Shown: positions 51,120-60,430, counted from the stretch's first letter. The stretch is 64,000 nt of DNA from JAKLQR01 sp963753165 (GCA_963753165.1 CAVWBP010000006.1:21666-85665); one strand, 5' to 3'. The notes: generated from the letters alone by a model not told the origin. Program-made: numbers and translations.

Positions 51120-52199
51120 ATGAATGAGATCAAAATACTCATCGTTGAGGACTCGCGTGCAGATGCGGAACTCATCGAATATGAGATACGGAGAGGCGGG
51201 GTATCATTCAGCGCAAAACGGGTTGACGAACGCGAAGATTTCCTCAGGGAACTCGAAGAGTTCAACCCGGACCTGATCCTCGCAGACTATACGCTCCCTT
51301 CCTTCAACGGCATGGAAGCATTGTCGCTTCTTATGGAGAAACATCCCGACCTGCCTTTTATCTTCGTATCCGGAACTATCGGTGAGGAAAAGGCGATTGA
51401 GGGGATGAAGCAGGGGGCGACCGATTATGTCCTGAAAAGCAGCCTTTCGCGGCTTGTTCCTTCAATACAACGGGCTTTGAAAGAACGTCAGGAGCGTACC
51501 GACCGCAAGCGGGCAGAAGAAAACCTCAGGAAAAGTGAGGAACACTATCGCATTCTCGCAGAGGAGGCACAGAAAAGCCGCGATGCATTCCTCAATATGC
51601 TCGATGATGTCAGTGATTCTTATAAAGAACTGGAAAAACTCTTTATCGGACTGGTAAAAGCAATGGTGAACGCTCTCGACGCAAAAAGCCGGTGGACAAG
51701 AGGTCACTCGGAACGGGTGGCATTTTTTGCGACCAAAATTGCGGAAGGGGCCAGGATGAATCAGGATCAGGTGAAAAGGATCCATCTTGCCTCCCTGCTC
51801 CATGACATAGGGAAAATAGGCACCTATGACATTCTTCTCGATAAACCTGAAAGACTTACCACAGAGGAATTCGATGTAGTCAAAAAGCATCCGGCACAGG
51901 GGTATGAGATCCTCAAGGGCATAAAACAGCTGCGGGATATTATTCCTTTCGTCAGACACCACCACGAGAGGATAGACGGACGGGGATACCCGGACGGGCT
52001 GAAAGGCGAAGAAATTCCTCTCGGCGCACGGATTCTCCACATAGCCGATTCATTCGACTCCATGACTGCAGACAGACCCTACAGGCCGGCGCCTGGCAGA
52101 GAATATGCGATATCCGAACTCAAACGCTGTGCAGGCACCCAATTCGATACGGAGATTTCCGAGCTGTTTCTGAGAATTCTGGAAAAATCGGACATTTAA
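51120..52199 (+). CDS. Receiver/HD-GYP response regulator (RpfG type)
   Basis: 359 residues. The receiver domain (1-120) has the acidic pocket in LIVEDSRADAELIEYEI, phospho-acceptor in LILADYTLPSFNG and Lys in TDYVLKSS. A coiled linker (EENLRKSEEHYRILAEEAQK) leads to HD-GYP: THLASLLHDIGKIGTYD-type HD, HHERIDGRGYPDGLKGEEIP (GYP). It probably degrades cyclic di-GMP. Predicted partners include the GGDEF protein and the sensor kinase downstream. The GNP/GYP loop is intact. No membrane segment. Confidence 0.93.
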   Translation: MNEIKILIVEDSRADAELIEYEIRRGGVSFSAKRVDEREDFLRELEEFNPDLILADYTLPSFNGMEALSLLMEKHPDLPFIFVSGTIGEEKAIEGMKQGATDYVLKSSLSRLVPSIQRALKERQERTDRKRAEENLRKSEEHYRILAEEAQKSRDAFLNMLDDVSDSYKELEKLFIGLVKAMVNALDAKSRWTRGHSERVAFFATKIAEGARMNQDQVKRIHLASLLHDIGKIGTYDILLDKPERLTTEEFDVVKKHPAQGYEILKGIKQLRDIIPFVRHHHERIDGRGYPDGLKGEEIPLGARILHIADSFDSMTADRPYRPAPGREYAISELKRCAGTQFDTEISELFLRILEKSDI

Positions 52200-52235
52200 T
52201 TAACCCTTAGTTTGCACAATTGGCATCAATTCTGA

Positions 52236-53087
52236 TTACCCTTTCACATATTCTGCAAACGCTCTGATCAACCTTTTCGTCACCTCCCCCGGCCTGCCCT
52301 TCCCGATCACCCGTCCATCGATCCTGGTCACCGGGACGATCTCCGCGCCGGTGCCGGTCATAAAGCATTCGTCGGCAGTGTAGAGGTCATAGCGCGTGAG
52401 CGCGGCCTCCTCCCGCAGAATCTCCAGCGACGCTGCAATAGCAATGATGACATTTCTCGTAATCCCTTCAAGCGCTCCGTAACAGGGCGCAGGGGTAAAA
52501 AGCCGCTGTGTCTTTACAATGAATATATTGTCGGCTGTACACTCAGAGATAAACCCTTCCCTGTTCATCATTACCGCTTCCAGGCAGCCGGCCTGCCGCG
52601 CTTCGAGTTTGGCCATAATGTTATTCAGATAGTTCAGGGATTTGATGCGCGGGTCAAGGCAGTCCGATGACATCCTCCTTGAAGAAGAGGTGACGATCCC
52701 GATCCCTTTTTCATAGTATTTCCGGGGGTACAACTGAATATCATCCACAATGATGATTACTGTCGCCTTACGGCATGAAGACGGGTCGATCCCAAGGGCG
52801 CCCTGCCCTCTGGTGACCACCAGACGCACATAACCATCCTTTTTTTTATTTATCCTGACCGCATCTTCGACTGCTTTCCGCATGGCAGCCTGTGTCATGG
52901 GGATTTTCAGGAGGATCGCCTGCGCACTCTCGCAGAGCCTTCTGACATGTTCTTCCAGTTTGAAAACTCTGCCCTGATATATCCTAATCCCCTCGAATAC
53001 CCCGTCTCCATAAAGCAGCCCGTGGTCGAAGACGGATATCCGGGCGTCCGGCTTGTCATAATATTCACCGTCAATGTAGACCTTCAT
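52236..53087 (-). CDS. ilvE: Branched-chain amino acid aminotransferase (class IV)
   Basis: 283 residues of class IV aminotransferase: VYIDGEYYDKPDARISVFDH, LLYGDGVFEGIRIYQGRVFK, the PLP Lys in RIKSLNYLNNIMAKLEA and ECTADNIFIVKTQRLFTP, with ECFMTGTGAEIVPVTRIDGR near the end. These residues fit IlvE (branched-chain) better than D-alanine aminotransferase, though class IV paralogues are hard to separate. It makes Leu, Ile, Val using glutamate. It overlaps the upstream TrmB gene by 4 bases (ATGA-like), so the two are one operon. Confidence 0.9.
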   Translation of the reverse strand: MKVYIDGEYYDKPDARISVFDHGLLYGDGVFEGIRIYQGRVFKLEEHVRRLCESAQAILLKIPMTQAAMRKAVEDAVRINKKKDGYVRLVVTRGQGALGIDPSSCRKATVIIIVDDIQLYPRKYYEKGIGIVTSSSRRMSSDCLDPRIKSLNYLNNIMAKLEARQAGCLEAVMMNREGFISECTADNIFIVKTQRLFTPAPCYGALEGITRNVIIAIAASLEILREEAALTRYDLYTADECFMTGTGAEIVPVTRIDGRVIGKGRPGEVTKRLIRAFAEYVKG

Positions 53088-53890
53088 GCGACCTCCTCGT
53101 CGGAAAAAACATCACGCATTTTTTCGTATCTGCTGCCGAATCTGGCCTTCAGCAGATTGTCATGGCGCCTGATGATTTTCATAATATAGATATCGTGCTT
53201 AATGTAGTCCTCAGCCATGGTGATGAACCCCCTGTTCCGGCTCCAGGCGCCGTTGACCTTCCTGTATTTGAATATCGTCCCCATAAGAACTTCCCTGGAA
53301 TCGGTCACCGCAACGAGCCCCCTCCCTCCTTTCTCCTGATAGAGAGTATCCTCAATGGGGTGCTGATAGAGCTGCCCGGATTTAAACCGTGTCTGCCCGA
53401 AATGCACGATAGCTACCCTGACATTTCTCGACACGGCATCTTTCACATCAGACTCGATCTGTTCAAGCTCTTCCTTCCAGATTGACAGCAGGACAACCTG
53501 CGCCGCACTCCGGACCATCTGAGTGACCTTGTTCATCAGATAATCGTAATCGGCTATATTCGAGACCGAGGAAAAGTCCAGGGTATCATCAAGTGCCGTG
53601 AGTTCACTTTTCAGGGTCTTTACGACAGATTCTGTTCTGCTCCTGTGCCGATCGAGAAAGATTTCAGGTTCGACCGGAATATATTTCTTGGTCTTTTCGC
53701 TCTCAAAGAGGGCAATCATCCCTTTTTCTGAAAGCCTCCTGAGCACTTCGTATACCTTCGATGTAGGTATCCCTGAGTGCTTGCTGATTTCATATGCAGT
53801 GGCCGGGCTGTTCCTGAGCAGGGAAATATACGCCCTTCCCTCGTATTCCGAGAGTCCGAGTTCTCCAAGATGAGCGAGTGCCTTATCCAT
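53084..53890 (-). CDS. TrmB-family transcriptional regulator
   Basis: 268 residues from ATG 53890. Winged helix (LGLSEYEGRAYISLLRNSPA, YEISKHSGIPTSKVYEVLRR) and TrmB-type sensor domain (VVLLSIWKEELEQIESDVKD, TDSREVLMGTIFKYRKVN). Such regulators were described for sugar transport in archaea and also occur in bacteria. The frame is open from a TTG at 53911, but ATG 53890 lies just after a perfect palindrome containing the AAGG ribosome site, a clear autoregulatory layout. It is the first gene of the trmB-ilvE operon. Confidence 0.88.
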   Translation of the reverse strand: MDKALAHLGELGLSEYEGRAYISLLRNSPATAYEISKHSGIPTSKVYEVLRRLSEKGMIALFESEKTKKYIPVEPEIFLDRHRSRTESVVKTLKSELTALDDTLDFSSVSNIADYDYLMNKVTQMVRSAAQVVLLSIWKEELEQIESDVKDAVSRNVRVAIVHFGQTRFKSGQLYQHPIEDTLYQEKGGRGLVAVTDSREVLMGTIFKYRKVNGAWSRNRGFITMAEDYIKHDIYIMKIIRRHDNLLKARFGSRYEKMRDVFSDEEVA

Positions 53891-53912
53891 ATTGACTACC
53901 TTAGTAGTCAAT
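53891..53912 (-). promoter_or_regulatory. Palindromic operator overlapping the trmB translation start
   Basis: ATTGACTAC, 4-base spacer, GTAGTCAAT: 9-bp perfect arms. It contains the AAGG ribosome site and ends directly before ATG 53890, so binding here would block both transcription and translation of trmB-ilvE. Confidence 0.72.
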
Positions 53913-53939
53913 ACTATATCAAATTATCATACATGTCAA
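53911..53939 (-). promoter_or_regulatory. Sigma-70-type promoter of trmB-ilvE
   Basis: Minus-strand TTGACA (53934-53939), 17-base spacer, TAGTAT (53911-53916). The predicted start falls inside the palindrome at 53891-53912. Confidence 0.6.
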
Positions 53940-54219
53940 GCACTGCGGCACAACGATCTACGGGTTTCTGAGTATTTAGGCTCCCTTTACAGGTCATTCG
54001 TATTCATCAGGAAATTCATGAATACAACGAGCAAAAGTTATTGACAGTCTCATAAGAGAATGCACAGTATTCAGAAAATCACTGTATTTTTATTTTGAGA
54101 CTCTTACTATTGCCGAATAACCCCAACAGGGGATTTTCTGCCGGGACATTCCCCCTTAACTTTTCCCCGATAATCTGTTATTGTAAATCAGCAAAAACGG
54201 TCATACAGCAGGAGAATCC
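53940..54219. other. Intergenic region between the divergent trmB and sensor kinase genes
   Basis: 280 bases. It holds GTATTCAT...ATGAATAC at 54000-54025, a short inverted repeat, and TTGACA at 54041-54046 as a possible -35 for the kinase. No gene is supported. Confidence 0.45.
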
Positions 54220-56475
54220 TTGGCAGGCAAAACGACTTTCTTCTCGAATATCAGGCAGATATTCCTGTCTTTTATCGAAAAATATCACCCATTTAATATC
54301 AAATATTTCAAGGCCCTCGTAGGGATCTTCATGACTTTACTTATGGGAACTGTCCTTATCCTCGGATGGCTCTCTTCGCAAAAGGTGAAGGAGATTGTTA
54401 CGGATGATTTTAACCAGCAGCAGCTGGTGCTCGCGCGCCATGCAGCCACTCAGATCGAAAACAGTCTCGAATCCCTGAAAAGAGAACTCCAGCTCCTGAG
54501 CATCTCTCCCTCTCTTCAGTATATAGAAACAACATGGCTGATCAACAGGATGGACATTGCATTCTCGAGCATCAAACATGAAGGCACGCTCGAAATACGC
54601 CTGGTAGAACCAAAAAACAAGCGGGTGTACCATGTAACCGACAATCATGAATGTTCTTTAGAAACAATGGGTCCTGATGATGAGTCACATATAGCATGGG
54701 CTCAAAAAGAAGAAAATATCGGCCAGATCATCTTTACCAGCATCTCAACCATACAGTTCAACGGTGACCCCGCGCGGCCGATTATGCGGATGGTCATCCC
54801 CGTATGGCAGATATCCGTCGACGAATCTCACCCCGTTGCAACCAATAAGTTTTCAGGGGTCCTGGTCTTTGTGCTCGACGTAAGCAGGCTCATTGGCAAT
54901 ATTAACAAAGAGATCCGCTCGGGAAAAACAGGATACTCATGGGTTATTGATGAAAATGGCACGTTCCTCTACCACCAGGACGAATCGTTCATCGGGAAAA
55001 ACGCGTTCGAGGCCAGGAAAGGGAAAAAACCCACCATTTCATTTGCCAGAATCAATGAGATCCAGAAAGATAAAATGCTGAAAGGCGAAGAGGGGACAAG
55101 CTGGTATATTTCAGGCTGGCACAGAGGAGTTGAGGGGGAGATTAAAAAGCTGATTGCGTACACCCCGATTACCTTCGATGAGAAAGAGAAGGGCCGGATA
55201 TGGTCCGTAGCGGTCGTAGCGCCTGTCAGTGAGATTGAGGGCCCGATCCACGAAATACAGCAGCGGCAGATGCTCCTTCAGGCGCTCATCATCTTTCTCA
55301 TCCTTTTCGGCGGGTTATTCATAAACTTCATGATCCTGAGCTGGTCGAACACGCTTGAGCAGGAGGTCACAAAAAAGACTATCGAACTCAAAAAATCAGA
55401 GCAGCGGTACAAGTCTCTCATCGAAAACGCAGAAGACATCATCTTCACCGTGGACTACAACGGGAACTTCCTCTCCATAAACAAATACGGAGCGGATTTC
55501 TTTAACAAAAACGAACCCGAGGTAATCGGACATCACCTGTCAGAGGTCTTCGCATGGCCAAGCGGAGAGGTGATTCAGCTCATGATCCGGAAGGTATTCG
55601 ATGCGAAGGAAAGCAGACATCTGATCCACATGGTGATCATAGAAGACCAGCAATACTGGTTCAGCACCAATCTCAGAAGGCTGTGGGACGAGACAGGCAA
55701 CATCTATGCTGTCCTCGGTATTTCACGGGACATCACCGAGAGGAAAAAGATGGAGGAGCACAGTTATTACACAGAGAAACTCGCATCAATGGGTACGCTT
55801 GCAGCCGGTGTAGCCCATGAAATCAACAACCCGCTCACCGTCATCCTGGGGTTCACCGATATGCTCATCGAGAAAGCGCCCCCTGATTCAGAGGAATATG
55901 ACCTTCTGAAGACGATAGAGCGGCAAGGCCTGAACGCAAAGAGGGTCGTTGAGAATCTCCTCAGTTTCGCACGGCATAAGGAGCATCGGCTTGAGGAAAT
56001 TGACCTCAACAAGAATGTCGAAACCGTACTGGCGGTCATGGGGAATACGCTGACCCTGTCCAAGATAACCATCTCCAAAAACCTGAAGACTGACCTGCCG
56101 ATGATCCGGGGTGATTCCGGCGAACTGCAGCAGGTTTTTTTCAACATTATTAATAACGCAATTCATGCGATGAAAGGAGGCGGGACATTAACCATTACGA
56201 CGAATATACTTCCGGACGAGAAAGTTTCGGTAAGGATCGCCGACAGCGGACACGGCATTAAACCGGACCACCGCGGCAGGATATTCGACCCGCTCTTTAC
56301 TACAAAGGAAGTCGGACAGGGGACCGGTCTCGGGCTTTCTGTCTCATACGGGATCATCACAAAGCACGGAGGATCGATAACGTTTGAGTCGCAGACAAAA
56401 GAGGAATCAGCCAACCCGGGAACCGTTTTCATCGTAACCATCCCAATTTTTCAAAAGAATAAAACCGAGCAGTAA
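54220..56475 (+). CDS. Membrane sensor histidine kinase (dCache-PAS-HisKA-HATPase)
   Basis: 751 residues, starting at TTG 54220 (GGAG 5 bases upstream). Two membrane helices (about 35-55 and 355-375) flank a large periplasmic double-Cache sensor. A PAS domain follows (LIENAEDIIFTVDYNGNFLS), then HisKA with the phospho-His in AAGVAHEINNPLTVILGF (NtrB-like H-E-I-N-N-P) and HATPase_c (VFFNIINNAIHAMKGGGTLT, DSGHGIKPDHRGRIFDPLF, GTGLGLSVSYGI). The Cache domain senses a small molecule outside the membrane. The adjacent receiver gene at 56497 is its likely partner. Confidence 0.93.
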   Translation: MAGKTTFFSNIRQIFLSFIEKYHPFNIKYFKALVGIFMTLLMGTVLILGWLSSQKVKEIVTDDFNQQQLVLARHAATQIENSLESLKRELQLLSISPSLQYIETTWLINRMDIAFSSIKHEGTLEIRLVEPKNKRVYHVTDNHECSLETMGPDDESHIAWAQKEENIGQIIFTSISTIQFNGDPARPIMRMVIPVWQISVDESHPVATNKFSGVLVFVLDVSRLIGNINKEIRSGKTGYSWVIDENGTFLYHQDESFIGKNAFEARKGKKPTISFARINEIQKDKMLKGEEGTSWYISGWHRGVEGEIKKLIAYTPITFDEKEKGRIWSVAVVAPVSEIEGPIHEIQQRQMLLQALIIFLILFGGLFINFMILSWSNTLEQEVTKKTIELKKSEQRYKSLIENAEDIIFTVDYNGNFLSINKYGADFFNKNEPEVIGHHLSEVFAWPSGEVIQLMIRKVFDAKESRHLIHMVIIEDQQYWFSTNLRRLWDETGNIYAVLGISRDITERKKMEEHSYYTEKLASMGTLAAGVAHEINNPLTVILGFTDMLIEKAPPDSEEYDLLKTIERQGLNAKRVVENLLSFARHKEHRLEEIDLNKNVETVLAVMGNTLTLSKITISKNLKTDLPMIRGDSGELQQVFFNIINNAIHAMKGGGTLTITTNILPDEKVSVRIADSGHGIKPDHRGRIFDPLFTTKEVGQGTGLGLSVSYGIITKHGGSITFESQTKEESANPGTVFIVTIPIFQKNKTEQ

Positions 56476-56496
56476 AACCAAAGGAAGGAGGTCTCA

Positions 56497-56916
56497 ATGG
56501 CAGAGAAAATATTAGTCGTCGATGACGAGCCGGACATGCTGAAACTTCTGAGCATGATGCTCAGGGACAAGACGGGGTACGAAGTTACCACAACCAATAA
56601 CCCCCTCGAGGCAGTGGAGCTCGCAAAGCAGGGAGGCTTTGCCCTGGTCATTACGGACCTGAAGATGCCCGGGCTTGACGGGATTGAACTCCTCGATGCC
56701 GTGAAAAAAGACAACCCGGATATCCCTGTTATTTTCATCACTGCGTATGCGACGGTGGAATCCGCAACCGAGGCAATCCAGAAGGGGGGATTCGATTTCA
56801 TCAGCAAACCGTTCAGGAAAGAGCAGATACTTTTCACCATCGACCGGGCAATGAAATGGATCAATTTGCAGAAAGAGAACAAGCTGCTCAGGGAGCAGCT
56901 GAAAAAGGGCGGTTAG
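56497..56916 (+). CDS. Single-domain response regulator (NtrC-like receiver without output)
   Basis: 139 residues. KILVVDDEPDMLKLLSMMLR, phospho-acceptor in LVITDLKMPGLDGIELL, then TAYATVESATEAIQKGGFDF and KPF. The end ENKLLREQLKKGG is the linker that leads into the AAA+ domain in NtrC-type activators, but the gene stops there, so the output domain has been lost or the protein is a phosphorelay intermediate. GGAGG precedes the ATG, 21 bases after the kinase gene. Confidence 0.93.
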   Translation: MAEKILVVDDEPDMLKLLSMMLRDKTGYEVTTTNNPLEAVELAKQGGFALVITDLKMPGLDGIELLDAVKKDNPDIPVIFITAYATVESATEAIQKGGFDFISKPFRKEQILFTIDRAMKWINLQKENKLLREQLKKGG

Positions 56917-56992
56917 CAATAAAAGCGAGAGAGGGAAATAGTCAGTTAGTCAAATAGCAAGAGAGGGGAAAGATGTTTCTACTCACTACTTA

Positions 56993-59569
56993 CTATTCAC
57001 TACTAACTTTTTCTGCCTTTTTTATGTGCTCTTTCACGAACTGGTCGATGTACATATCTGTTATGGCGTCATTATACATGACCATGTCGAGCTGTTTCGT
57101 ATAGGCAGTGAATTTTCCCAGGATCATCAGCTTCTGTTCAATCTTCTCCTGTTTATATTTCGTCATAACCGCATCAATCACATCCTCAGTGACAGTAACT
57201 CTGAAGTCCATGTGTTTCAGAATCTCCGTAATAAGCCTCACTCTTCTCAATCTCCTGTCATGCGCAGCCCCCCCTCCCTTGAAGAAGAATTTGATATAGT
57301 TATCATTGATGTTCTCACCCGCATACGCTTCAACGAGCGAAAAATGATATCCGAGCCGTATACTGAAATTCATGTAGTGCTTCGATACCACTGCGTAACT
57401 GCTCTTCCCCATTTCCTGAAGCTGGTTCTCAGGGACAGAAGCGGTATGGGCGAGCATGCCGAGAAACCCCTTCGCATCCGCAGGCGGAGGCCCCGGCCAT
57501 TTCATATTCTTCATGCCTTTCAGCATCGCGGAGAAAGGAACAGAGTAGATATCCTCCGGCGCTGCCTTCTTGATATTCTCCCTGATGCCTCCGTCGAGAT
57601 CCAGCAACTGCACATTCACGGGGATGCCGGCGATAAGGGTAACGGGCTTCACTTCTTCGAGATCCTGACTTTCACCAATGTTGAACATCTCATGCATCGC
57701 CACTTCGTGAGAAAACCGGGTTATGTCATGATAAGTCTTGCAATTCTCGGGGCTGAAGTTCTCCCCCTGGGGATCAGTCAAACTTAGCGGCACGATCCAT
57801 TTCAGGATCTTTTCGAGTGTCTTGAACAAATGGGTATCCTTGAACGGCTCTTTCCTGTTCCTCGCATATTCGATAAGTTCGTCCACTCTGCCTTCATAAA
57901 TATTGCAGTTGATTGCATCGACTGTAATCTCCTGCCCGTCTTTGATGAGGCTCGTTGCAACCTCTGCATCGAGAATGGTCGGCACCCGGTATTCCCTCGT
58001 AAGAGAAGCCATATGTCCTGTGGCGCTGCCTATATCGGTAATGATGGCAGCAGCCTTGTTCATGATCGTGACATATTTCGGATTGGTATGTTTTGCGACG
58101 AGAACAGCCCCTTCAGGAAACTCTTTGAGCTCCTCGTCATCCCTGAGGATGAATGCCTTCCCATATCCAATCCCTTTGCTTGCGATGACCCCTTTATCCA
58201 GTATGACATTGTACCCTTCCATCCGCGTGGGAAGAGACGGCGCGGTTGCAGCGCCTGACTGGACTATCTGCAGGGGTCTTGACTGGAGAAGATATATCTG
58301 CCCGTCAGCTCCCACCGCAAATTCAATGTCCTGGGCAGAACCGAAGTGATTTTCCAGTTCGAGGCCATAGTGCGCCAGGGTGCTGATCTGTTCGTCGGTA
58401 AGGCTCGGGGTCTCTCTGCGGTCTTCCGTGACCGGTATTTCTTCGATTCCACCGTCTTCCCTGCATATGAGCATCTTATCCTTATGCACGACATTCCTGC
58501 TGATCAGGGAACCGGCAGGGTGCCGCGAAACGGTGAAAGTATCGGTTGAAAACGTTCCGTCGACAACGGCCTTCCCCAGACCATAGACACTGTTTATTAA
58601 TATGTGGTCTTTCTCAGAGTCAGTGGGGTCCCTCGTATACATTACCCCGCCGGCTGACGCGTCTATCATATGTAAAACCCCCACAGCCATTACCATCTCA
58701 TCCTGCGAGAAACCTTTTGTCTTGGAATAAAACATTGCCCTCGGGGTGAAGAGACTCGCCACAACCTCTTTATATTTCTGCAGTATCGCATCGCCGGTGA
58801 CATTAAGGAACGTGGCATACTGTCCTGCGAAACTGAATTCGCTGTCTTCCCTGATTGCGCTGCTTCTTACCGATACCATCGCCTGTTTGCCAACCTTCTT
58901 TAAAAGACCTGAATATGCGCCCTGTATGGCTTCATCGAGATCCGGCGGGATTTCCGATTCAAGGATCAGGGAGTAAATCTCCTTGCTGAACCTGTTCAAT
59001 TCTTCCAGATTATCAATGCGGAGTGACAAAAGTTTTTCACTGATTTTTTCGGAAAGCCTGTTATGGTCCATGAATTTGACAAATGCATAGGAACTGATCA
59101 CAAATCCCCGGGGTGCGGGAAGGTTAAGGCTTCCCCTTATTTCACCCAGGTTTGCGATTTTCCCTCCTGCGACAATCACCTCTCTGCTCGTGAGCTTTTC
59201 AAGGGGAATCACAAGGTCGCTGACAGGGACTTCCATCCTATGTTCGAGTATTTCATTCACTCCCTGCTGAATGTTTTCATGAATCTTTTCGAATATCAGA
59301 TACTTGTCCTTTGAGAGGGCATTCAGGCTTTTGATGATTGTCATTGCCGTGTGGCCGATAAGCCATGAATTTGTTTTAATGTACTGCATATCAAAAAGGT
59401 ATTCACCGGAAGATTTTTCCTCCATATCCGCCATCAATTCAAGGACCTGGTTGTTTGCAGCAAGGAGCTTCTGAAATGCATGATACTTGCGCGTTAATAC
59501 TATTTTGGCAGCTTCGGTCTGTTGTCCCGGTTCAGAGTTTTTCTTGAAAAACTTTGAAATATTGAACAT
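56993..59569 (-). CDS. PEP/pyruvate-binding domain protein lacking the PEP-utilising TIM barrel
   Basis: 858 residues from ATG 59569. A helical N-terminus (about 100 residues) is followed by a PPDK_N-type ATP-grasp domain (GGKIANLGEIRGSLNLPAP, SVRSSAIREDSEFSFAGQYA, DIEFAVGADGQIYLLQSRPL) and the phosphohistidine swivel domain (AIITDIGSATGHMASLTREY, with H in TGHMAS). The last about 270 residues are not the usual PEP-binding barrel but an uncharacterised helical domain (SYAVVSKHYMNFSIRLGYHF, GGGAAHDRRLRRVRLITEIL). So it can take phosphate from ATP onto its His but probably passes it to a substrate other than pyruvate. Confidence 0.83.
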   Translation of the reverse strand: MFNISKFFKKNSEPGQQTEAAKIVLTRKYHAFQKLLAANNQVLELMADMEEKSSGEYLFDMQYIKTNSWLIGHTAMTIIKSLNALSKDKYLIFEKIHENIQQGVNEILEHRMEVPVSDLVIPLEKLTSREVIVAGGKIANLGEIRGSLNLPAPRGFVISSYAFVKFMDHNRLSEKISEKLLSLRIDNLEELNRFSKEIYSLILESEIPPDLDEAIQGAYSGLLKKVGKQAMVSVRSSAIREDSEFSFAGQYATFLNVTGDAILQKYKEVVASLFTPRAMFYSKTKGFSQDEMVMAVGVLHMIDASAGGVMYTRDPTDSEKDHILINSVYGLGKAVVDGTFSTDTFTVSRHPAGSLISRNVVHKDKMLICREDGGIEEIPVTEDRRETPSLTDEQISTLAHYGLELENHFGSAQDIEFAVGADGQIYLLQSRPLQIVQSGAATAPSLPTRMEGYNVILDKGVIASKGIGYGKAFILRDDEELKEFPEGAVLVAKHTNPKYVTIMNKAAAIITDIGSATGHMASLTREYRVPTILDAEVATSLIKDGQEITVDAINCNIYEGRVDELIEYARNRKEPFKDTHLFKTLEKILKWIVPLSLTDPQGENFSPENCKTYHDITRFSHEVAMHEMFNIGESQDLEEVKPVTLIAGIPVNVQLLDLDGGIRENIKKAAPEDIYSVPFSAMLKGMKNMKWPGPPPADAKGFLGMLAHTASVPENQLQEMGKSSYAVVSKHYMNFSIRLGYHFSLVEAYAGENINDNYIKFFFKGGGAAHDRRLRRVRLITEILKHMDFRVTVTEDVIDAVMTKYKQEKIEQKLMILGKFTAYTKQLDMVMYNDAITDMYIDQFVKEHIKKAEKVSSE

Positions 59570-59575
59570 GGAATA

Positions 59576-59604
59576 ATTATACCTGCGCCAAAAACTCTTG
59601 ACAA
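59576..59604 (-). promoter_or_regulatory. Promoter of the PEP-binding-domain gene, near-leaderless
   Basis: Minus-strand TTGTCA (59599-59604), 17-base spacer, TATAAT (59576-59581). The -10 box is only 6 bases before ATG 59569, so the transcript would begin at or next to the start codon, and there is no Shine-Dalgarno site. Confidence 0.65.
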
Positions 59605-59648
59605 GCCAGGAAGATATCATTATCATAAGTGCAAAATAATATTATTTT

Positions 59649-59664
59649 GTAATAACATTATTAC
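59649..59664. promoter_or_regulatory. GntR-type operator palindrome
   Basis: GTAATA, ACAT, TATTAC, 15 bases upstream of the GntR start codon and in the divergent promoter region. Likely autoregulatory; GntR/UTRA members bind similar short palindromes (inference). Confidence 0.55.
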
Positions 59665-59678
59665 CTTAGGTTAATATC

Positions 59679-60416
59679 ATGGAACTAATCGACAGGGAAG
59701 ATCATCAAAAACTTTACCTTCAGCTCTACGAAATTCTGAGGAAAAAAATCGAGACCGGCGAATGGCAAGTCGGCGCACAGATCCCCACTGAAGACGAACT
59801 CTGCAGGATGTTTGGTGTCAGCAGAGCTACAGTCAGGACAGCGGTACTTGATCTCGTCCGCCAGGGCTACCTGAAACGCCAGCAGGGGAAAGGCACCTTT
59901 ATCTATAAGAATGTCATTTCCGAAGGGCTGAATATGCAGACCAGCCTGAAGGAACTTCTGCTGGAAGAAGGTCTTGAAATTGCGTCCAGGGTCCTTGCAA
60001 GAACTGTCATGATGCCTGTTGATGACCTGGATCAAACGCTCGATATCACTCCTGACAAACATATTATTTTTATAAAAAGAATATGGACCGTCCGGCATGA
60101 ACCGGTATTGCTCCAGGAGAATTATATCCCTTATCATATCTGCCCTCTCCTTCTAGAGGATGACATTGAGAATCACTCACTCTTCGAGATTTTCGACAAA
60201 AAATATGGGATAAAGATAACACGGGCAAAAAACTTTATGGATATTACCCGCTTAAGCGCAGATGAAGCCAGGGTTCTCGGATTAGAGGAAGGTTCACCGG
60301 CGATATTGCTGATTCAGCACTTTTATTCCGGCGATACCATGATCATGTATGCGCGGTCAGTGAAAAGGCCGGACAGATTTCAGTTTTCAGTGGAACTCGA
60401 AAGAAAAGTCGTATAA
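59679..60416 (+). CDS. GntR/HutC-family transcriptional regulator (UTRA domain)
   Basis: 245 residues. N-terminal winged helix (LYLQLYEILRKKIETGEWQV, IPTEDELCRMFGVSRATVRT, GYLKRQQGKGTFIYK) and C-terminal UTRA sensor (HIIFIKRIWTVRHEPVLLQE, NYIPYHICPLLLEDD, LGLEEGSPAILLIQH). UTRA domains bind small metabolites. It heads a run with the CBS gene and the SLC13 permease and probably controls them and the divergent PEP-binding gene. ATG 59679 has AGG upstream and lies next to an operator palindrome. Confidence 0.92.
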   Translation: MELIDREDHQKLYLQLYEILRKKIETGEWQVGAQIPTEDELCRMFGVSRATVRTAVLDLVRQGYLKRQQGKGTFIYKNVISEGLNMQTSLKELLLEEGLEIASRVLARTVMMPVDDLDQTLDITPDKHIIFIKRIWTVRHEPVLLQENYIPYHICPLLLEDDIENHSLFEIFDKKYGIKITRAKNFMDITRLSADEARVLGLEEGSPAILLIQHFYSGDTMIMYARSVKRPDRFQFSVELERKVV

Positions 60417-60430
60417 AAAAGGAGGGCTTT

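Noticed and set aside
57026..57787. 253-codon plus-strand open frame opposite the PEP-binding gene
   Set aside because: Antisense shadow; His/Arg-rich product without motifs, while the minus strand encodes a clear multi-domain enzyme.
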